Of a stretch of DNA of 64,000 nt, positions 58,912 through 64,000 are shown in pieces. Position numbers and translations under genes: made by a program. The DNA lies in assembly GCA_028023455.1 (NCBI GenBank), contig JAQFVV010000280.1:372001-436000 (forward strand), given 5' to 3'. Numbering within the stretch: the first letter of the stretch is position 1; every line of letters begins with the position of its first letter. The stretch comes from Epiperipatus broadwayi. Lineage: Eukaryota > Onychophora > Udeonychophora > Euonychophora > Peripatidae. A model generated the notes under the pieces. The model had not been told where the DNA came from. It saw nothing but the letters and a program-made list of their open reading frames with translations, and ran no database searches.

Positions 58912-59434
58912 AGGTCTTCAATAATGAAAAAATAATTATTGGGTGAATATCTGTATTCCTTCCAATTTTGAATTTCAGACCTCATTGATAAAGGCAAAAT
59001 CCAGAAACTAGATAGGATTTAAATACTAAAAATAAGAATTTTGTATGCATCTGGTAATCATTTTTTACTAGCCTTGCAAGATTTGATACAATGGTAAAAT
59101 GGGACACTCCAAAACTCAAAGTTCATGACTAAAACTCAAAAAGCTCTGACACTGTTGATGCTTGAACTTTTTATGAACTCTTAAGCAATAAAGCATTTAT
59201 TTATTATTATGATGATTACTCAATCTTATGTTAGATGGATTAGAGTGGATAGCAGTTCTTGTCTTATAATATAGCTGGGGAAGTTTGATGAATTGTTATT
59301 TTTATAATTAATGCAATTCATTTTTGTTTAGTCCATTTATTTTAGAGTTAAACATGAGTTCTTGATATAAAATTTAAACTGGAAGTATTATAATTTCTCT
59401 TCATTTCTTATTTTATATATATATATATTTGTAT
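58912..59434. other. AT-rich spacer
   Basis: Nothing recognised. Confidence 0.45.
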
Positions 59435-59985
59435 AATACCATTTATATATCTTTAATTACTTTTTACAATATAATCAAATAAAATTTATTCCTTGATATT
59501 TTCTTCTTCCAGTTTCAACTTTTAGCAGACATTATCAGACAATATTTAAATACAAATGGTCATACAATTAGTACATATTTATGCATGAATATATATAATT
59601 ATATAACACATTATACACAATAGTTTACATTATAGATTTTATATACTTTTTATTGTTACTTTTGTATGATTTTTCTTTTGTATAAATTGTTTTATATTTT
59701 TAATGAATATATATATATATTAAAAATATAAAACAATATACACATAAGCAATTTATAATATTATTAAAAATGTATAATATTTGTATTCTGTAAAATCTAT
59801 GATGTAAAGTATTATATATAATGTGCAATATAATTATATCTATTTATGTATATGTATTAACTGAATGATTATATATATTTGAAAATTGTCTGATGAAGAT
59901 TTCTGGTGAATTGTGACCACAAAAACGTATCAAGGAATTAATTCGATTGCATTACAAAAAGTGATTAAAGACGATGTATAAAGAG
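59435..59985. mobile_element. 550-bp imperfect palindrome (foldback element)
   Basis: The two halves are inverted copies around a centre near 59711 (ATTTTTAATGAATATATATA against its inverse). TTACTTTTTACAATATAATC (59457-59476) mirrors the GATTGCATTACAAAAAGTGA region (59945-59964). TTCCTTGATA (59490-59499) mirrors TATCAAGGAA (59928-59937), and ATTATCAGACAATATTTAAA (59530-59549) mirrors the 59870s-59890s. Arm similarity is roughly 75 percent. No coding capacity. Confidence 0.75.
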
Positions 59986-62203
59986 TACATATAGTTTTTA
60001 AACTGCAATTTTTTTTTCTGTAGACTAGTAAGAGAGCTAAAGGATGGTGATTCTAATAAAATTCTGAAAGCTTATGGTAAGTCCAAATAAACAAGCATAT
60101 AATACTCTTTTAGAAAAATGCCATCTATTAATTTGTACATATAAACAACCAAAAGGCTAAGAATCCAATAGCCTTATTAAGATAGAATAATACAATATCA
60201 TTGAGATCTAGAGTAAACAGAATACAAAGTACATACACAGTTATTCATATTCATATACAATATCTAAATATATTTAAGATCATTGAAAGTGTTGATTGTG
60301 TTCTCAGAATTATTTCAAACAAGTATGATTTCAGCAATGAATTCAGTTATGTAAATCCATAAAGATTGTAAAGCTTAAAAATCAGTACATTATATCAAGC
60401 AGTGAGATCTGATGATATCAAGACAATTAAGAATATCTTTCAAACAAAAAATTCTTAAAAATTCCAAGGTCCTATATAAAGGAGCTATAAATAATTTATA
60501 AAATATATGACACCAAAATTATCCATTGAGATGAAAAAGAAATTTAGTACAAATGATTTAAACTTTTTGAAAGATAGAATATCTTTTTCTAAATAACAAT
60601 CATTCTAATAAAAGTCTAATATTAATTATATCAAAAACTTTAAATAATTTATTTGTGTGAATATACAAATAAAAAAAATTAAAATGTTCAGACTAATAAT
60701 GAAACAAATAGTGATGATACAAATTCAATATTCCCAAAAGAGTTGGTATAAAATTCTTAGCGATGGAAGAGGTTGTTGAACTTTAGGGATAAACTGGAGG
60801 TTGATAATCAGATATTTGCTGTACTTTTTTTGATTTTTATATAAATTTCAAATAATAATTGTTATGTTTATCATGAATTAATACATGAAAACAAACGTAA
60901 ATTGGCATATTTATGATATTTACAATGGTTATATTCTGCTTGCTACTGTCAGCAAAGTATAACTCCTAGTTCTAGGGTGAACTACAAAAGAAAGGACTGC
61001 TATTACTTCCAGCCTGCCTTGTGAGTAGATCTGGTGACACTTCTGTCTATACTTGACAGTTTGCCTCATGTCAGCATTTGATTCTAGCAACTTCCACTTC
61101 TGAGTGTGGATTTGTCTCACTGCGTCAACTGTTTTGCATGGCAGATATTGTCTGGAGAATGTAAATTCTGCCTTTCAGCTCTGTGACACTGCCATTCAAC
61201 TATGTGACACTTGCTGGCTGGAGAATAGCTTGATTATTTATTGGAAGATTCTCATCCCTAATAGAAACATTTGGATTCAGTGAGCATCATCATCTCCCTA
61301 TAGGCCTGTTCTTACCATTGACTATGCATTGTCTATTTGTATATGCATTGATTTTAGGCAATGAATTCTCAATCCAATCTAGTAAAAGACAAAATCTGTA
61401 CTAGTCCATTATTTAAAGGCAAGATAAGACATGACATTCCCTTCCACTGGCTAAAATTAGCCCTGGGAAACATAGTCATGCAGGTGTATTGACAGGCGAC
61501 TTCTTCGCTTTGTGACTTCATTTAGTTTGATCTCAGTTTAGTGCATGGTAAAAGTTGAAAATCTCTGACATAAAGTAATTGTTATCCAATTCTACACATT
61601 TAATATACATATCTTAATATAAATATAAATTGATAAATTAAGTTTGTTAATGATCACTAAATAATGTACATTATTAATCAAAATCACCATAAGTGCACAA
61701 TATCATCATAATGATGTGATTTAACAATTTATGCATTCATTCATTTTATTTAATCTACTCGGAGTTATCTATTGTAAAGATAAAAAAGTCACATCCAAAT
61801 CCACAATACCGTTTATGGCTATTGATATTTATTAATGAGGAACAGTGAATTACCTTCCATAGTATTAAAAAAAAGGTAATGGTGGATGCTAGATATGTAA
61901 ATGCAATCTAATGATTTTTTTTAAAAATAAAAGCCAATAATTACAAATTAGTTTGAATATTTGAATGTATCTACTGATTACCTAGGCATACGAGAAATAA
62001 GAATGGAATACACTGCATAAAGTGACTGTAGTAGATGTTGAAAATAAACTAAAAAATTAATATATATATATATTTGAAAATTTCTATTTAACATTATCAT
62101 ATTATCGCATTTATCCATCATCCACTAAAGCCCCTAGAATGTTTGCCAATTCAAAGCTTCACAACCTGGAGAACCTCTTCCACTGATGACGGATTTTGGG
62201 TGA
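59986..62203. other. Spacer with one GC-richer segment
   Basis: 60940-61570 is less AT-rich and has a 63-codon - strand frame (61120-60929) without recognised motifs. It contains repeated words such as TGTGACACTGCCATTCAACT and TGTGACACTTGCTGGCTGGA (about 61182-61223) and may be part of an unidentified repeat. The remainder is plain AT-rich DNA. Confidence 0.4.
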
Positions 62204-62242
62204 GTCCATTATTTTGAAACATCCAAGCTTGTTAATCAACTT

Positions 62243-62785
62243 TTGGTTGATAATTTAGATTTTGGAGCTTATTCTATCAATTCTTCTTTCCAATTTGTAA
62301 ATAGAATCAAAGATGCTATAACCAATGATAGTTTTCATATGGCCGCTCTTGACATTAAAGAATTATACAGATCCATCGACAGGAAACTATCTATTCAGAT
62401 CGTCCACCAGGAACTTACAAACATTCACTGCCCAGCCGATCATGTTAACTTCATTTTGCCCTTCTTATCATGGATAGACAAACATATATATACCACCTTT
62501 GAAAATAAATGGTACACTATGGACAATGGTTGGTCTATGGGTCTTCCTCTTAGTGGAATAATCACCAGCATCTTCTTGAATCATTTTGAGAAGCAGACTA
62601 TACCTAAATATCAATCTGTCTATCCTAAAATTATATATACACCATATGTCAGTGATGTGTACCTTGCAGCCACTAAACATACTACCACTTGCATTCTACA
62701 AGAAATCCAACAATAAACCAACCTAACCATCAACACCACTTGGGAAGATGACTCGAAAACATTGGTATACCTGGACTTATGTCTA
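62243..62785 (+). pseudogene. Penelope-like reverse transcriptase, catalytic part
   Basis: Reading is open from 62204; the in-frame TTG at 62243 is not a real start. Blocks: SINSSFQFVNRIKDA (S..F...I), AALDIKELYRSI (the DV.SLYTNIP block with the first Asp), NKWYTMDNGWSMGLPLSGII (F....G..MG.PLSP), TSIFLNHFEKQTIP (NI.M..FE), TPYVSDVYLA (the YVDD box mutated to YVSD). A TAA at 62714 interrupts. The same frame continues as TNLTINTTWEDDSKTLVYLD, the (I)NFT.E......PFLD block, to a TGA near 62790. Both the stop and the lost Asp make it inactive. Confidence 0.87.
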
Positions 62786-62815
62786 CTTTGATTACAAAGA
62801 ATTATAAATTATTCT

Positions 62816-63429
62816 ATGATCATGAAGCCTTTTGAAATCAGAGGCTTTATCCACCCTAACTCTAATTCTCCTAATTCTCATAAATTTGTGAGGTTAAATG
62901 CCTTTTTATTTAGGAATCTACATTTATGCAAATTTGAATCCGACAAGAAAGATAACATCTTTCTCTACATCAATGATTTAGTAAAAGCAGGTTTTAAATA
63001 TAAGACAATTATTAACAAAATTAAACAATTTCACAAGAAAATTCTATTAAACTTTCCACACATCACTCTCCCTTACATTCCTAAAATTTCTTATTGGTTA
63101 ATTAAATCTTTATCTAACAAATTCAGAATCAGCCTTTGCACACACCCCTGCACTAACCGTCTTATAAACAATTCTAAAGACAAAGTTGACCTCTCTCAAA
63201 CCCCCAGGTCATTTATAGCATCTCGTGCCCTCAGCCTGGGTGCCATGCCATTTACTACAGTGAAACCAAATCCACCATTAATAACAGAATCATCCAACAT
63301 AGATATGCATATAAGAGACCACAGAAGAAATATGACAATTCTTCAATATTCTTGGAACACTCAAAAAAAACCGGTCACATATTTGAACTCTTCAACCCTA
63401 CAATAGTATGCATTGAGAAAAATGACTAA
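62816..63429 (+). pseudogene. Penelope-like RT C-terminus and GIY-YIG nuclease end
   Basis: Frame 62816-63406 reads MKPFEIRGFIHPNSNSPNSH (..RKPT....Y.H..S.HP..H), a region like INDLVKAGFKYKTIINKI (the L...GYP...I block), and TLPYIPKISYWLIKSLSNKF (LPY...S..I...L). The GIY-YIG signature itself is not recognisable. After a frameshift, LEHSKKTGHIFELFNP (63352-63399) with TIVCIEKND and a TAA at 63427-63429 matches the nuclease's HS..TGH.F.......I end block. Confidence 0.82.
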
Positions 63430-63836
63430 ATGAAAAATCAAGGAAGCATATTTTATCACTAGCAACAATAGCTTTATTAACAGAAGCGACACTTGCTTTG
63501 ATATTTCCAAGCATTGGACCAATTAAACAATATACATATAATTTGCATATTGCCATCTACATCCTACTCTGCATTATTTATTGTCGTAGCTATGAATATG
63601 AAGCAATACGCCTCAAAAGCACTCAGCTGTTTCTTATATATTGATTTATAGGAATACTTAATATAACTTCTTCTGCCAGCGCTTCAACACATTTGTAATT
63701 TTGTTACAATTATTTTGAGAGAAGTAAAACAAAATATTTTACAATGACTTTTATAACTTTAAAAGGAAAAAAATAGAAAGACAATAAAAAATGACTTTTT
63801 GTAATGACTATATAAACCAATCTATGAACCACAAAT
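63430..63836. other. AT-rich spacer
   Basis: The first 150 bases may still be the Penelope 3' region; nothing specific is recognised. Confidence 0.45.
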
Positions 63837-64000
63837 CATCATCATCATCAACCATTATCAATCCACTGCAGGATGAAGGTCTCTCCAAGTTTAATCCATC
63901 TTCTCCGATCTTTAGCTTCTCTTTTCCACAACACCCCTGCACATTTTCTTATTTCATCCATCCATCTCACATGTGGTCTCTTTCTGGGTCTTTTACAATC
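63837..64000 (-). mobile_element. RTE copy D, 3' end, continues beyond the window
   Basis: The - strand reads DCKRPRKRPHVRWMDEIRK, CAGVLWKREAKDRRRWIKLG and ETFILQWIDNG-stop, ending in (ATG)n at 63837-63851. It differs from copy C at only a few of about 160 positions and lacks the frame-shifting GATG unit, so its frame is open as far as visible. A very recent insertion. Confidence 0.92.

Larger units (their letters stand above)
62204..63429 (+). mobile_element. Penelope-like element remnant (RT plus GIY-YIG end)
   Basis: Contains, in order and in changing frames, the Penelope-type RT, its C-terminal extension and the last block of the endonuclease domain. Penelope-like elements form a separate class with an RT related to telomerase and usually a GIY-YIG nuclease, and members are known to carry hammerhead ribozymes in their terminal repeats. 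No convincing ribozyme was found adjacent to this copy. Ends not determined. Confidence 0.85.

Noticed and set aside
59888-59935. CTGATGA in the right arm of the 550-bp palindrome, tested as a hammerhead
   Set aside because: The second core strand reads CAAAAAC instead of GAAA and there is no cleavage triplet with a pairing stem I; kept only as a resemblance.
62181-62225. CTGATGA ... GAAAC just upstream of the Penelope RT, tested as a hammerhead
   Set aside because: The 20-plus-nt stem II region has only a poor GGAT/GTCC pairing that leaves 8 nt unpaired, and no NUH triplet or stem I partner follows at the right distance.
1-64000. CRISPR arrays, bacterial operons, rRNA genes, telomeric repeats
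   Set aside because: None seen; the direct repeats present are the ribozyme units, LTRs and small tandem duplications.

Overview
Eukaryotic genomic DNA, almost certainly from an invertebrate animal. The sequence is very AT-rich, with long AT microsatellites, no compact gene order and no bacterial signals. Most of what can be recognised is transposable elements typical of metazoans: RTE, L1/Tx1-like and other APE-type LINEs, a Ty3/Gypsy LTR element, a Penelope-like element, a pogo/Tigger-like element, a tRNA-derived SINE and several inverted-repeat elements. The phylum cannot be fixed from the sequence alone.

The most striking content is a self-cleaving RNA repeat. A unit of about 430 bp is present as 2.6 tandem copies at the left edge (1-1132, + strand, cut by the window edge). 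It occurs again as about 1.9 tandem copies in the opposite orientation at 36179-37013. All five complete inner segments carry a type I hammerhead ribozyme: CTGAGGA core, GTGC/GCAC stem II, GAA, a tiny palindromic stem III (ACC..GGT), cleavage after GTC, and a stem I with an internal loop. The inner array is flanked by an exact 9-bp direct repeat. This is the architecture of animal retrozymes, circular-RNA retroelements that parasitise other retrotransposons. A decayed Penelope-like element at 62.2-63.4 kb belongs to the class known to carry hammerheads. Two weaker, older hammerhead-like motifs are at 5.17 kb (+) and 6.15 kb (-).

Left to right: hammerhead array (0-1.1 kb); AT-rich spacer; RTE copy A (7.1-8.95 kb); RTE copy B (9.9-21.25 kb), split by a complete but dead Gypsy element with 1.6-kb LTRs (10219-17919) and a 4-bp target duplication; spacer; APE-type LINE with recent breaks (22.3-25.37 kb); spacer with a possible signal-peptide exon (27.8 kb, -); L1/Tx1-like LINE with an 880-codon intact reading frame and a 13-bp candidate target duplication (29.9-32.55 kb); an old LINE relic (34.0-35.9 kb) split by a TIR element that itself contains a SINE and a LINE tail; inverted hammerhead array (36.2-37.0 kb); a probable host gene on the - strand, with three phase-compatible 3' exons (41.7, 41.2, 38.9 kb); RTE copy C (40.4-40.8 kb); an inverted-repeat element (42.2-45.1 kb); a pogo/Tigger-like element (45.4-46.8 kb); a tRNA-like repeat; a candidate terminal exon (49.1-49.2 kb, -); a long AT-rich stretch with a LINE relic (55.3 kb), foldbacks and a 550-bp palindrome (59.4-60.0 kb); the Penelope remnant; and a very young RTE copy D running off the right edge.

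The elements interact mainly by nesting, which dates them relative to one another. RTE copies C and D are nearly identical where they overlap, so that family was recently active and is a plausible source of reverse transcriptase for SINEs and retrozymes. All functional statements are by sequence reading only; no alignments or structure programs were run.
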